Of a DNA stretch of 44,614 nt, positions 25,211 to 33,600 are shown piece after piece. The position numbers and the translations under genes are program-made. The DNA is from CAZRUM01 sp964603435. GTDB lineage: Bacteria > Patescibacteriota > Patescibacteriia > Magasanikbacterales > UBA922. The first letter of the stretch is position 1. The number at the start of each line of letters is the position of its first letter. The notes under the pieces were generated by a model. That model saw only the letters and a program-made list of their open reading frames with translations, did not search any database and had not been told where the DNA came from. The DNA lies in the NCBI GenBank assembly GCA_964603435.1, contig CAZRUM010000003.1:1-44614 (forward strand), read 5' to 3'.

Positions 25211-26404
25211 CTATAAACCCAACCTCTCAGCCACATAATCTACATCCTTATCTCCCCGACCAGATAAATTGATTATGATAATTTTATCTTTATCTAAGGT
25301 TGGAGCAAATTTTATGGCTTCTGCCAAAGCATGTGAACTTTCAAGGGCAGGAATAATTCCCTCAACTTTTGACAATTCCTGGAATGCTTCCAAAACTTCC
25401 TTGTCATCAGCCGTCACATATTTTACTCGTTCCTTATCTTTCAAATTAGAGTGTACAGGACCGACACCTGGATAATCTAACCCGGACGCAATAGAATGAA
25501 CAGGTAGAGCCTCACCTTTGTCATCTTGCAACAAATATGTAAACATACCGTGTAAATTGCCAGGTTTCCCCAAGGTCAGTGTGGCTGCGTGTTCTCCTGG
25601 CTTGAAACTACGTCCAGCAGGCTCCACTCCAATCATTTTCACATCATCATGCAAAAACTCATGAAAAAGACCAATGGCATTGGAACCACCACCAACACAG
25701 GCAATGAGATAATCCGGTAATCTATTTTCCACTGCCAAAATTTGTTCCTTGGCTTCACGACCAATAATAGACTGGAAATCTCGTACTATCATCGGAAAAG
25801 GATGAGGACCAACAACTGAACCAATAGCAAAAAATATATTTTGAGGATCCTGCACAAAAGCCCCAAAAGCACTATCGACGGCTTCCTTTAGGCAACGCCC
25901 ACCTGACTCTACCGACACCACTTTTGTGCCGAGAAGTTGCATACGGATAACATTGGGATGTTGTTTAGCTACATCAATTGCCCCCATATGAATCTCACAC
26001 TCAATCCCAACAATCGCAGCTGCTGTGGCTAGTGCCACACCATGCTGACCAGCTCCGGTCTCTGCCACAAGTTTTGTCTTGCCCATTTTCTTAGCAATCA
26101 AAGCTTCTCCCAAAGTATGATTTATTTTGTGTGCACCTGTATGATTTAGATCTTCACGTTTCAAATATATTTTTGCTCCACCCAATTTAGCCGTTAAGTT
26201 TTTGGCAAAATAAAGTGGTGAGGGACGACCGACATAATTTTTTAACAAATCATTATATTCTTGAATAAACTCGGGATCAATTTTTATTTTTTCATATTCT
26301 ACAGCAATTTCGTCAAAGATAGCTTTTAACTCTGGTGGAATAATTTGTCCACCATATTCACCAAAATATCCTTCTTTGTTGGGTAGTTGTTTTAAGTTTG
26401 TCAT
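25211..26404 (-). CDS. trpB: Tryptophan synthase beta chain, without trpA nearby
   Basis: Joins indole and serine to make tryptophan using pyridoxal phosphate. Visible: KREDLNHTGAHKINHT with the Schiff-base lysine near residue 93, ETGAGQHG with the catalytic glutamate near 115, the phosphate-binding VGGGSNAIG, and GVGPVHS. The 397-residue length matches TrpB1. No trpA or other trp biosynthesis gene is in the window, so it may convert salvaged indole or work as a stand-alone enzyme. The region upstream has a trpR terminator, then TATAAT three bases before the ATG, which would give a leaderless message if used. Confidence 0.96.
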   Translation of the reverse strand: MTNLKQLPNKEGYFGEYGGQIIPPELKAIFDEIAVEYEKIKIDPEFIQEYNDLLKNYVGRPSPLYFAKNLTAKLGGAKIYLKREDLNHTGAHKINHTLGEALIAKKMGKTKLVAETGAGQHGVALATAAAIVGIECEIHMGAIDVAKQHPNVIRMQLLGTKVVSVESGGRCLKEAVDSAFGAFVQDPQNIFFAIGSVVGPHPFPMIVRDFQSIIGREAKEQILAVENRLPDYLIACVGGGSNAIGLFHEFLHDDVKMIGVEPAGRSFKPGEHAATLTLGKPGNLHGMFTYLLQDDKGEALPVHSIASGLDYPGVGPVHSNLKDKERVKYVTADDKEVLEAFQELSKVEGIIPALESSHALAEAIKFAPTLDKDKIIIINLSGRGDKDVDYVAERLGL

Positions 26405-26423
26405 ACTATTATATAATTTAATA

Positions 26424-26453
26424 AAATAAAAAAACGCGCTTTATCCAGCGCGT
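26424..26453 (-). terminator. trpR terminator
   Basis: On the minus strand ACGCGCT-6-base loop-AGCGCGT followed by seven T. It lies between trpR and trpB, so trpB needs its own start or readthrough. Confidence 0.8.
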
Positions 26454-26534
26454 TTGTATCTAAAAAATACAAATCAACACTGGACTTTGCTATAACAAAA
26501 ACACCAACGCCAACTTCTATTTTCTAAATTATAA

Positions 26535-26816
26535 TTATTTTTTGTCATAAAACTTTTGTAAAATTTTTCTAAAACCACCTGTTTTATTTTTTAATTCTTT
26601 TGAACCACGTGTCACAGTAGCAATCCCGACCCCAAGCTTTTCTGAAATCTGTCTTTGAGGCACACCTTGCAAAAGCATTTTTACTACTTGCAATCTTTTG
26701 GGAATCTCCTGCTTTTCTGCTGGAGTTAACAAATCATCCAAAAAACTAGCCATTTCTTCTTTGTCTTTTATATTAGCCAAGATCCTAGCCAATTCTTTTG
26801 TATTTTGTTTTTTCAT
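26535..26816 (-). CDS. trpR: Trp repressor-family regulator
   Basis: A 93-residue helix-turn-helix protein of the TrpR superfamily. The segment LLTPAEKQEIPKRLQVVKML and the DNA-recognition segment ISEKLGVGIATVTRGSKEL align well by eye with the E. coli repressor (GAGIATITRGSNSLK). TrpR binds operators when tryptophan is bound. The placement beside trpB and trpS, together with a GTACTA...TAGTAC palindrome over its own promoter, supports a real tryptophan regulator over the related YerC subgroup, though YerC cannot be excluded. Only about 11 bases separate the -10 element from the ATG, so the message is nearly leaderless. Confidence 0.87.
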   Translation of the reverse strand: MKKQNTKELARILANIKDKEEMASFLDDLLTPAEKQEIPKRLQVVKMLLQGVPQRQISEKLGVGIATVTRGSKELKNKTGGFRKILQKFYDKK

Positions 26817-26819
26817 AAT

Positions 26820-26856
26820 GTACTAGTATGATAGTACATAACTAACAATTCGTCAA
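26820..26856 (-). promoter_or_regulatory. trpR promoter with overlapping Trp operator
   Basis: On the minus strand: TTGACG (26856-26851), 17 bases, TATCAT (26833-26828). The palindrome GTACTATCATACTAGTAC (26837-26820) covers the -10 element. E. coli trp operators are built on GTACTAGTT half-sites, so this looks like a trpR autorepression site. A repressor bound here would block polymerase directly. Confidence 0.78.
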
Positions 26857-26875
26857 GCCATGGTGTGGATAAACC

Positions 26876-27019
26876 CTACCAGATAAATTTCTCTAAAAAT
26901 TTTAAGGTAATAAGTGCAATATCCCCCACGTTTCTAATTACTATCAAAATTACCTCAAATCTTTCTCTATTTTGTGTTCTGACAACTGAATTACCAGCCA
27001 TCCCTGTATTATTGTCCAT
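26876..27019 (-). CDS. Possible small hydrophobic peptide upstream of trpR (47 aa)
   Basis: ATG at 27019 opens a 47-codon frame beginning MDNNTGMAGNSVVRTQNRER, then a hydrophobic-amphipathic half (VILIVIRN...LITLKF) and ending EKFIW. There is no clear Shine-Dalgarno. It ends about 20 bases upstream of the trpR promoter. It carries only one Trp codon, at the very end, so it is not a classic attenuator leader. It may be a small membrane peptide or a chance frame. Confidence 0.3.
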   Translation of the reverse strand: MDNNTGMAGNSVVRTQNRERFEVILIVIRNVGDIALITLKFLEKFIW

Positions 27020-27040
27020 ATAATTTAGCTTAATTTAAAC

Positions 27041-27083
27041 AAAAAACCACACTAAGCTCCTGAGAACTTGAATGTGGTTTTAA
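27041..27083 (-). terminator. Two-step hairpin terminator in the trpR upstream gap
   Basis: ACCACA and TGTGGT (27046-27051 and 27073-27078) enclose a second stem, AAGCTCC with GAACTT. On the minus strand it is followed by six T. No known minus-strand gene lies between this and the 27.6-kb terminator, so it could end a small RNA. The remaining gap to 27210 shows only AT-rich sequence and a CCTC/GAGG hairpin. Confidence 0.5.
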
Positions 27084-27210
27084 TTAACTAAACAGACAAT
27101 TTTTTACACACAAACAAGTCCTCAAGAAAACAAGAGGTAGCGTTTCATACAGAAATGCTTGATTGTATATAGGAACGGCATATTTTGTTATTTATGGTCC
27201 TTCACATTAG

Positions 27211-27240
27211 TTGACGTACAAAATAGAAATATGTTACACT
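27211..27240 (+). promoter_or_regulatory. Promoter of the 90-residue ORFan
   Basis: TTGACG (27211-27216), then TACACT (27235-27240) after 18 bases. It precedes the plus-strand ORFan at 27270 by about 30 bases. Confidence 0.5.
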
Positions 27241-27269
27241 TAAAATATTAAAAAAATAATTAAAATACT

Positions 27270-27542
27270 ATGAAAAGAGAACAATTTCCATCATCAATAG
27301 AAAATGTTGATCATATAGTTTCTTTGGGGCAAAAAGGAGAAGAAATAAAAGGTCCTGAAAAAAAAGCTTTGAGAGACTACCTGGCAGGATGTGTAAGTTC
27401 CAACGAACACGGCGCAGAAGTTGAGGAAAGAATAGAAAAAATAAGAGATATACTTGGATACCACACCCCACAAACAAAAGCATCGGATAAAGAATTAGAA
27501 AAAAATGATCAGGTATTAAGTAAAAAGTTTCCGAAAGAATAG
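27270..27542 (+). CDS. Small hydrophilic protein (90 aa), unknown
   Basis: MKREQFPSSIENVDHIVSLG begins a charged, helix-rich protein with EKIRDILGYHTPQ and a lysine-rich end. No domain is recognised. It has a plausible promoter upstream and a strong bidirectional terminator downstream, and is a single-gene unit convergent with the cupin gene. Codon use is AT-rich like the housekeeping genes, unlike the GC-rich small genes nearby. Confidence 0.6.
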   Translation: MKREQFPSSIENVDHIVSLGQKGEEIKGPEKKALRDYLAGCVSSNEHGAEVEERIEKIRDILGYHTPQTKASDKELEKNDQVLSKKFPKE

Positions 27543-27558
27543 GAAAAATAAGCCAAAC

Positions 27559-27632
27559 AAAAAACCACCTGCTAAACTCCGCTTTATATAAAAAATATTT
27601 CAAACAAAGCGAACTGCAGGTGGTTTTTTATT
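27559..27632. terminator. Bidirectional terminator with internal second stem
   Basis: AAAAAACCACCTGC (27559-27572) and GCAGGTGGTTTTTT (27616-27629) are perfectly complementary, a 14-bp stem flanked by A- and T-runs for both strands. The long loop holds GCTTT and AAAGC, a further stem. It serves the plus-strand ORFan and the minus-strand cupin gene. Confidence 0.85.
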
Positions 27633-27661
27633 TTTTTCTCCTTTCCCCACCTCTTGTTCGA

Positions 27662-28024
27662 TCACGAATTGTTGACCAATTCCCCGTCAGAACCGGCCTG
27701 AGAGAAAACACAAATAAGCTCAGAAAAACCGTGATGGTCACGCAGAGTATATATCTCACCTGCCACTACGAAGTAGAGATCACCAGCCGTGAGGATGTGC
27801 TTGGTCCCGTCTGACAACTCAAGCTCAACCTCGCCTCGATGAACAAAGACAGTCTCATCAGTCGGATAAGAAATGTCTTTCCATTCAGCGTCTACCACGG
27901 TGAAGACGTGAGTAATCTTCACTCTCACATCATCGCCCCCGGGCAAAACCCTACGATCACTACTTGCCCCACAGTTGAACTTTTTGGTAAAATGCTTCTC
28001 CCTAACTCTACTGATGATCATGAG
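27662..28024 (-). CDS. Cupin-domain protein, GC-rich
   Basis: The start at 28024 (MIISRVREKHFTKKFNCGAS) is set by AGGAGG four bases upstream; earlier in-frame codons precede it. It is 120 residues long. The segment DETVFVHRGEVELELSDGTKHILTAGDLYFVVAGEIYTL is a typical single cupin barrel (the ETxFVxxGEV strand pair and the GDLYFV turn). The usual metal-binding histidines are not clearly complete, so enzyme activity cannot be assumed; sugar or small-ligand binding is equally likely. GC content and ribosome-binding site are unlike the AT-rich neighbours. Confidence 0.75.
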   Translation of the reverse strand, partial: LMIISRVREKHFTKKFNCGASSDRRVLPGGDDVRVKITHVFTVVDAEWKDISYPTDETVFVHRGEVELELSDGTKHILTAGDLYFVVAGEIYTLRDHHGFSELICVFSQAGSDGELVNNS

Positions 28025-28085
28025 GCCTCCTAAAGAACGACTGGCCACAACCCTGTGTTGTAACGATATATTATATATAAAAAAC

Positions 28086-28192
28086 AAAAAAGTGTAAACA
28101 TTACGTCTACACTTTTTTTAAATGTTTCCAATATTTAGCTACATAAAGCTAAATATATATAATTAAAATGTTGTAATTACTCTACAACATTG
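28086..28192 (-). other. Three hairpins in series after the TrmB-type gene
   Basis: Downstream of the TrmB gene (minus strand) are AATGTTGTA/TACAACATT (9 bp), then ATATTTAGCT/AGCTAAATAT (10 bp), then AAAGTGTA/TACACTTT with T-runs (28086-28121) as the terminator. The first two have no T-run and could stabilise the 3' end. A TATAAT-like sequence just after leads into the cupin gene. Confidence 0.55.
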
Positions 28193-28993
28193 TTATTTAT
28201 CAAGTGGGTATGGTTTATTTTGCACTTCGCCTGTAGCATGTAGCCAGCCAAATTCCCAAATCTTTCTTTGTGCATCAGCGACAACCTTATCCTCTACCGT
28301 TATCGCACGCATTTCTTTTGGTAAGGCTATACTATATTTATTATCATACACAAGCATAAATCCAGGTGTTTCAAATTCTTTTGGTGAAATAAAGCGTGCC
28401 TTCATAGGTGGGGCGTCTTTTTTATCTATATAATTTTTTTGCACATATTCATGTGCTTCTTTCGTGTCCAAAAATATAAATCTTGTTGGAATCTGACGTT
28501 TTGCTTTTTCAGGAAAATAATAAGAATTTAAATATTCATCAAATCTTTTACTAAAAGATTCTATTTTGGTCCATTCCAAAAGTTCCCCGCTTGTTTCAAG
28601 TGCATCACTAGCCCAATTCTTAAGTCCTTCTTCACCTTCATAATAAATGATATTGGTTTTTTCTTGTTTACCCTTCATCACGTCTTTCAACTCAGGCACC
28701 AGACTGTCGAGTAATTTGACTTGCCTCTTTACTTGCTCCTCTTTTCTACTCACAACATCATACAATTTCATTGGAGGATAAGCTGCTATTCTTCGCTTGG
28801 TTTTTTCTTTTTCTTCACGTAAAAAACCTTTTTGCAAAAGTGAATCAATAATACCATACACTGTCACCCTGTTCATTTTAGATTTTTTAGCAATTTCTTG
28901 CACAGAGCTAGAGCCTATCTCTAAACAAGCTAGATAAACATTAGCTTCATTCTCTGATAGACCAAATTTATTTAACTCTTTAACTAAAGACAT
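28193..28993 (-). CDS. TrmB-family transcriptional regulator
   Basis: A 266-residue regulator. Residues 1-70 form a winged helix (LNKFGLSENEANVYLACLEI, IAKKSKMNRVTVYGIIDSLLQKGFL), the TrmB DNA-binding pattern. Residues 75-105 are a coiled linker and the rest is an effector-type domain (IIYYEGEEGLKNWASDAL, RFIFLDTKEAHEYV). TrmB regulators in archaea respond to sugars, but the ligand here is unknown. It starts 9 bases after RNase J ends, so it is probably in that operon. Confidence 0.85.
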   Translation of the reverse strand: MSLVKELNKFGLSENEANVYLACLEIGSSSVQEIAKKSKMNRVTVYGIIDSLLQKGFLREEKEKTKRRIAAYPPMKLYDVVSRKEEQVKRQVKLLDSLVPELKDVMKGKQEKTNIIYYEGEEGLKNWASDALETSGELLEWTKIESFSKRFDEYLNSYYFPEKAKRQIPTRFIFLDTKEAHEYVQKNYIDKKDAPPMKARFISPKEFETPGFMLVYDNKYSIALPKEMRAITVEDKVVADAQRKIWEFGWLHATGEVQNKPYPLDK

Positions 28994-29002
28994 AATAAAA
29001 TT

Positions 29003-30847
29003 TTAGACCTCAATCACAACCGGCAAAATCATCGGCCTTTTCTCAGTCTTGGAAAAAACAAACTGGCCGACTTTATCGCGTAAAATATTTCTAATATGAT
29101 TTGTATCAGCCCAGGTTTTTGGATCAGACTGTACTACCAAAGTTTTTACTTTATTTCTTATTTCTTCAATCAACTTTTTATTGTCTTTCAAGAATACAAA
29201 ACCACGAGAAATAATATCAGGATTCTGAATAAGTTTTCCAGTCTTGGTATCAATCGTAGCAATCACCACCACCATGCCGTCTTCGGCTAGTGCTTGGCGG
29301 TCACGCAATACTATTTGTTGTGTATCACTTACACCCAACCCATCTACAAAAACATAATCACTAGGTACTTTCTTTTCTAGTACTTTGATACCTTTCATAT
29401 TCATTTCAATCACTGAGCCATTGTCTGGTACAAAAATTTTATCCTGAGGAAAACCATTTTTTATCGCCAGACTTCTAGCTTCTTTTAGGAAATAATGATT
29501 GGCGTAAACTGGAATAAAATATGTCGGCTTAATCATTTTCAACATATCTACAATATCATCACGGGTAGCATGACCCGAAACATGTACATCCATCACTTCA
29601 CCATGGATCACATTGTCACATTGACGATAAACATTATCTTTCAAACGTTGAATGGTTCTTTCATTACCTGGAATTACAGAGGAAGAAAATATTACTGTAT
29701 CTTGTTTTTTCAATTTAATAGTTTTATGTTGAGCATTTACAATTCGCATTAACACAGCGTTCTCTTCTCCCTGTGCCCCGGTACATATTACCACCACCTT
29801 GTTATCTGGATAATTTCCCGCTTTTCTCACGTCAATTAGAGCACCTTTTTGAATTTTTATATAACCCAATTCTTGGGCAAGTTCAATGTTCATCTTCATA
29901 CTATAGCCGTCAAGTGCTACTTTTTTACCTAACTTTTTGGCTTCATCAATTACCCATTTTATTCTTTCTACTTGTGAAGAAAAAGTTCCGATAACAATAC
30001 GACCAGGTGCATCTCGCAAAATCTTTTGTAAATTTTTATACATCTCCTCATTGGTACCAGATCTATGAGTATTGGTAGAACCAAGACTTTCAAGCATCAG
30101 AACCGTTGGTTTTTTTAATTTTTGTAGATAAGAATAATCTAGAGTTGGTTTGCCATTTTTATCTCTCTCTATAGTCCAATCACCAGGATGAATAACAGTG
30201 CCTGATGGAGTTTCAATAATTACACCCACCGCATCCATAATAGAATGCTCCACTTGAAAAAATTTAATAGTAAAATTACCCATTTTTATAACATCATGAA
30301 TAGTTTTAATCTGAATAGTTTTCAAATTTTTGACTGAGCCTTTTTTGTAATCTTCTAGTTTGTGTTTTATCATGGCGAGTGTCAGGTCACGACCTGCAAC
30401 TGGCGGATAGCCAAGTTTTTCAAGCAATATTGGTGCAGCACCAATATGATCCAAATGCCCATGACTAAAAACCACACCTTTAATATTTTTTTCTTTGCCC
30501 ACCAAATATTTGGTGTTGGGAATAATGTAATCAATACCTGGCATGTCTTCTTCGGGAAACTGAATTCCCATATCAAGAATAATAATGTCATTCCGATATT
30601 CAAATACTGTCATGTTGCGACCAACCTCTTCACATCCACCAATTGGGATAATGCGCAATTTGTCATTACCATTGGCAGTGCCACGAAAAACTGGACTGTT
30701 TGTTCGTAGACTTGTGTTAGTAGTATTAGTTGATTTTGGTCTGGCAGCAAAAACTCGTTTACCTTTTTTATGAGGATTATTTGAATTTTTGTTTGTACCA
30801 TAAGAACGTTTGGGTCTGGCTTGGTTAGTTTTTTGTTGTATAATCAT
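29003..30847 (-). CDS. rnj: Ribonuclease J
   Basis: RNase J is a metallo-beta-lactamase/beta-CASP nuclease acting as a 5'-3' exonuclease and endonuclease on mRNA and rRNA precursors. The start at 30847 (MIIQQKTNQARPKRSYGTNK) gives 614 residues. The frame is open upstream only because it reads through the tRNA gene. After a basic, Asn-rich disordered tail of about 60 residues come IIPIGGCEEVGRNMTVFEY, the zinc-binding HGHLDH, IIETPSGTVIHPGDW, and C-terminal VHVSGHA. It follows tRNA-Leu by 38 bases and precedes the TrmB gene. Confidence 0.95.
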   Translation of the reverse strand: MIIQQKTNQARPKRSYGTNKNSNNPHKKGKRVFAARPKSTNTTNTSLRTNSPVFRGTANGNDKLRIIPIGGCEEVGRNMTVFEYRNDIIILDMGIQFPEEDMPGIDYIIPNTKYLVGKEKNIKGVVFSHGHLDHIGAAPILLEKLGYPPVAGRDLTLAMIKHKLEDYKKGSVKNLKTIQIKTIHDVIKMGNFTIKFFQVEHSIMDAVGVIIETPSGTVIHPGDWTIERDKNGKPTLDYSYLQKLKKPTVLMLESLGSTNTHRSGTNEEMYKNLQKILRDAPGRIVIGTFSSQVERIKWVIDEAKKLGKKVALDGYSMKMNIELAQELGYIKIQKGALIDVRKAGNYPDNKVVVICTGAQGEENAVLMRIVNAQHKTIKLKKQDTVIFSSSVIPGNERTIQRLKDNVYRQCDNVIHGEVMDVHVSGHATRDDIVDMLKMIKPTYFIPVYANHYFLKEARSLAIKNGFPQDKIFVPDNGSVIEMNMKGIKVLEKKVPSDYVFVDGLGVSDTQQIVLRDRQALAEDGMVVVIATIDTKTGKLIQNPDIISRGFVFLKDNKKLIEEIRNKVKTLVVQSDPKTWADTNHIRNILRDKVGQFVFSKTEKRPMILPVVIEV

Positions 30848-30885
30848 AAATAATATATTTTTAAATAAATGAAGAATAAATATTG

Positions 30886-30967
30886 TGCCGATGGTGGGAC
30901 TCGAACCCACACGCCGTGAAGCATGCACACCTGAAGCGCACGTGTATACCAATTTCACCACATCGGC
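30886..30967 (-). tRNA. tRNA-Leu (anticodon CAG)
   Basis: An 82-base class II tRNA on the minus strand. The acceptor GCCGATG pairs with CATCGGC, and the T-arm is GTGGG-TTCGAGT-CCCAC. The anticodon stem TGCGC/GTGCA gives the loop TTCAGGT with CAG at positions 34-36, which reads CUG. A short variable arm follows. No CCA is encoded after the discriminator A. It lies between the substrate-binding protein gene and RNase J on the same strand, so it may be processed from a joint transcript. Confidence 0.93.
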
Positions 30968-31000
30968 TATACAATTTTCAATTTGAAATTTTTAATTATT

Positions 31001-33046
31001 TTACCATTTCCAATCACCCTTGGTTTTCATAAACCAAGTAGTGACATCAGCAAAACGATCTGAAGGATGAGAAATCCGTGAGACATTAATACCTCTCACT
31101 TCATCTGAAGTGGCATAGGTATAAGTAGGCATATAAAGAAATATTGCCGGACGCTCAGCTAAAATTAAATCTTGAAATTTTTTATAAAGCTCTGCTAGCT
31201 CTGCCTCATCACTAGTCTCGCGAATTTTGACAAGCAATGCATCTACATTACGATTGACATAACGAGACAAATTGAGTCCAGGATAATCTACCTGACTAGA
31301 ATGCCAAAAAGCATATTGGTCTGGATCCCCACCGACAATTACACCGTAAAGTAAAATATCGTATTTTCTAGTTTTCAAAACATCACGCAAAATTTCTTTG
31401 GCAGATACCAGTGTAATATTGGTTTTAACCCCAATTTCTTGCCAAAAACCAGCAATCAACTCGGCGGTATATTTATATTCATCAGTATCAACCGTCACCA
31501 AATTGATTTGCAAAATATTATCATCGTCATCCTGACGATAAAAAGTCTGAGCTGCGCTAAGCTCTTCGTCCAATCTAATATTAATTTCAATTTCAGCTTG
31601 TTGTCTTGGTGTAGTAGTTGATAAATCCTGAGAGACTTCATCATCAGATGAAGGAGCCGAAGGATCTGGTTCACCTTCTTCTTCAACGCTCAATTCTTCT
31701 GTGCTTGTCACTACTGGATTAGCTTCTTCCCATTCTTTTGTAAGCTCGGCAAAACGAGCCTGACGATAATCTTCGGCTGAAATTCTATCCCAATCTTCAT
31801 CGAGCAATTTATTGGCACTATCCAAAGAAAATTTTATTTTTTCTACTTCTGGATCATACCCAGGAAAACCAGGTAAAATTGGTCCTCTAATAATTTGACC
31901 TTCACCTTGTAAAGCTTCACGCAAGATTCTATCTTTATCAACCGCCTCAGCCAAAGCCAAACGCAAATCTTTATCTTTCAAAATTGGATTGTTATTAGCA
32001 TTAAAAAATAAAGCTGAATACTGTGGCAATTGTAGAGTATGCAAAACAATGTGTTTGCGTTTTACTCTATCATGCAAATGTTTTGGCACAAAAGACAAAG
32101 CTGTCACCTTTTGTGAACGCAAAGCCTGCACCGCCCCAGTATCATTTTCATATTCTGGAAAAAATTGAAAAACAAATTCTTCTAAAAATGGTGGCTCACG
32201 ATAAAATCTGTCAAAACGCATCAATTCATAATTGTAAATATGCCCAGTCTCGTCTTTTGATAACTTACTAAACATAAATGGACCCGTGCCAACTGGTTGG
32301 ATATTTACTTGAGCTAGACGCATTTGTTCTGGCAAAACATTGAACCAAACATGTTCTGGTAAAATTCCAACTGTTAAACTTGCCAAAAAAGCAGAGTATG
32401 GCTCCTGAAGTTCAAACCGAACAGTATAATCATCCAAAGCACTAATTGTCACACCCTGGAAACTTACAGACAGAGGACTTCCTACAACGTTATTTTGGAT
32501 AGCTTCAAAAGTAAACAAAATATCACGAGCTGTAAATGGTTCACCGTCATGCCAAAGTACATCTTCTCTAAGCTCAAAAGTATAAACTTTTTTATCTTCA
32601 CTCACTTCATAGTTGGCTGCCAAATCTTTTACAAGACGATTTTTTTCATCAAGATGCAAAAGTCCAGAAAAAACCAAACGACTTATATCCATATCAACGT
32701 CATTGGTTGTGGCAAATATAGGATTGATAAACTGAGGTGAGCCAACCACTGCCTCCACATGACGCCCTCCAACAGCTGGCACCTGCAAGCGATGTTTACC
32801 AACGAAATCACTACCCACCCAAACAAAGCCTATCAAAAAGACCACGATACTAAGACGCAGAGCCAAACGTTCATTGCTAGATAACACATGTGACAAACGA
32901 GAAAGCTGACCCAGACGTGGCATTTTTTTATTATGCACACGACGCATGAGTTTGTAATCATGATTGTGAGAAACTAAAGGCTTTACTCTTTTGGTCTTGA
33001 GTTTTTTATAAATTTTTTCCGCTTGGGACTTGATTAGTTTTAACAT
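31001..33046 (-). CDS. ABC-transporter extracellular solute-binding protein, family 5 (oligopeptide type)
   Basis: A 681-residue protein. A lysine-rich cytoplasmic tail of about 60 residues precedes one transmembrane segment (LRLSIVVFLIGFVWVGSDFV), so it is anchored by a helix, not a lipid. The extracytoplasmic part is SBP_bac_5-like: NPIFATTNDVDMDISRLVFSGLL, VYTFELREDVLWHDGEPFTARDILFTFEAI, PVGTGPFMF, and DKDLRLALAEAVDKDRILREAL. An acidic low-complexity insert (residues about 460-500) splits the second lobe. No permease or ATPase gene is adjacent, so the transporter partner is elsewhere or absent. Peptide uptake is the family function. Confidence 0.88.
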   Translation of the reverse strand: MLKLIKSQAEKIYKKLKTKRVKPLVSHNHDYKLMRRVHNKKMPRLGQLSRLSHVLSSNERLALRLSIVVFLIGFVWVGSDFVGKHRLQVPAVGGRHVEAVVGSPQFINPIFATTNDVDMDISRLVFSGLLHLDEKNRLVKDLAANYEVSEDKKVYTFELREDVLWHDGEPFTARDILFTFEAIQNNVVGSPLSVSFQGVTISALDDYTVRFELQEPYSAFLASLTVGILPEHVWFNVLPEQMRLAQVNIQPVGTGPFMFSKLSKDETGHIYNYELMRFDRFYREPPFLEEFVFQFFPEYENDTGAVQALRSQKVTALSFVPKHLHDRVKRKHIVLHTLQLPQYSALFFNANNNPILKDKDLRLALAEAVDKDRILREALQGEGQIIRGPILPGFPGYDPEVEKIKFSLDSANKLLDEDWDRISAEDYRQARFAELTKEWEEANPVVTSTEELSVEEEGEPDPSAPSSDDEVSQDLSTTTPRQQAEIEINIRLDEELSAAQTFYRQDDDDNILQINLVTVDTDEYKYTAELIAGFWQEIGVKTNITLVSAKEILRDVLKTRKYDILLYGVIVGGDPDQYAFWHSSQVDYPGLNLSRYVNRNVDALLVKIRETSDEAELAELYKKFQDLILAERPAIFLYMPTYTYATSDEVRGINVSRISHPSDRFADVTTWFMKTKGDWKW

Positions 33047-33112
33047 AGAAATAAAATTGAGCTAGCAAAAGCTTTGGCTCACAGGCAAAATTTTCTAAGA
33101 AGAAAGTAACTG

Positions 33113-33243
33113 GTAATTAGAAATTAGTAATTATCAATTACTATTTACTATTTACTATTTACAAATACTTGATAAACAACATTAATAAAACCACTTTTTA
33201 AAAAGCTGGAGTCTGAAGTCTAATAGCTGATAGCTGATAGCTA
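33113..33243. repeat. Solo low-complexity word repeats between secG and the binding-protein gene
   Basis: Tandem words appear: CTATTTA three times at 33140-33163, preceded by AATTAGTAATTATCAATTAC, and CTGATAGCTGATAGCTA near 33226-33243. No ORF is seen in 33047-33248. The style matches the cassette flanks, and related TAGC/GATAGC words lie inside prmC. Confidence 0.5.
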
Positions 33244-33248
33244 GTTTA

Positions 33249-33467
33249 TTATACCATCAAATTGGCAATAGAAACAATGAAGAAAATTATAACCACAACA
33301 ATTGTGACTTGGTGCAATACTTTATCAATACCACGTTTGGTACTAAAAGAATTGGAAGAGCCACCAAAAGCAGCGCCCAAACCAGAGCCTTTTTGCTGCA
33401 CCAGGATAACCACAATCATAATAATAGCCAAAACTACTTGTAAAATATCTAAAATGTGAGAAATCAT
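33249..33467 (-). CDS. secG: Preprotein translocase subunit SecG
   Basis: The small membrane subunit of SecYEG. 72 residues, two transmembrane helices, with the conserved middle ILVQQKGSGLGAAFGGSSNSF between them and RGIDKVLHQVT before the second. The length is normal. It has its own consensus promoter about 29 bases upstream of the ATG and is divergent from rpmE. Confidence 0.95.
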   Translation of the reverse strand: MISHILDILQVVLAIIMIVVILVQQKGSGLGAAFGGSSNSFSTKRGIDKVLHQVTIVVVIIFFIVSIANLMV

Positions 33468-33495
33468 ATTTTTCTTTAATTCTAATAATACGAGG

Positions 33496-33524
33496 AGTAT
33501 ACACTAAGACTCAAAATAAATCAA
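33496..33524 (-). promoter_or_regulatory. secG promoter
   Basis: On the minus strand: TTGATT (33524-33519), 17 bases, TATACT (33501-33496). Confidence 0.7.
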
Positions 33525-33600
33525 GGGGGTTGACTGATTATACCAATTTATAACAAAAACCCTCTAAAATGACCTTTTTTATCATAAACAGAGTATACTC

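Noticed and set aside
26876..27019. Trp attenuator leader peptide before trpR
   Set aside because: It has only one Trp codon, at the end, and lies upstream of the trpR promoter, so it cannot act by ribosome stalling on that message.
30847..30961. N-terminal extension of RNase J (MVKLVYTCASGVHASRRVGS...)
   Set aside because: It is the translated complement of the tRNA-Leu gene; the real start is 30847.
30886..30967. Suppressor tRNA reading UGA (anticodon TCA)
   Set aside because: Shifting the anticodon loop by one base would give TCA, but the stem TGCGC/GTGCA fits better and gives the loop TTCAGGT with CAG, normal tRNA-Leu, in line with the class II variable arm.
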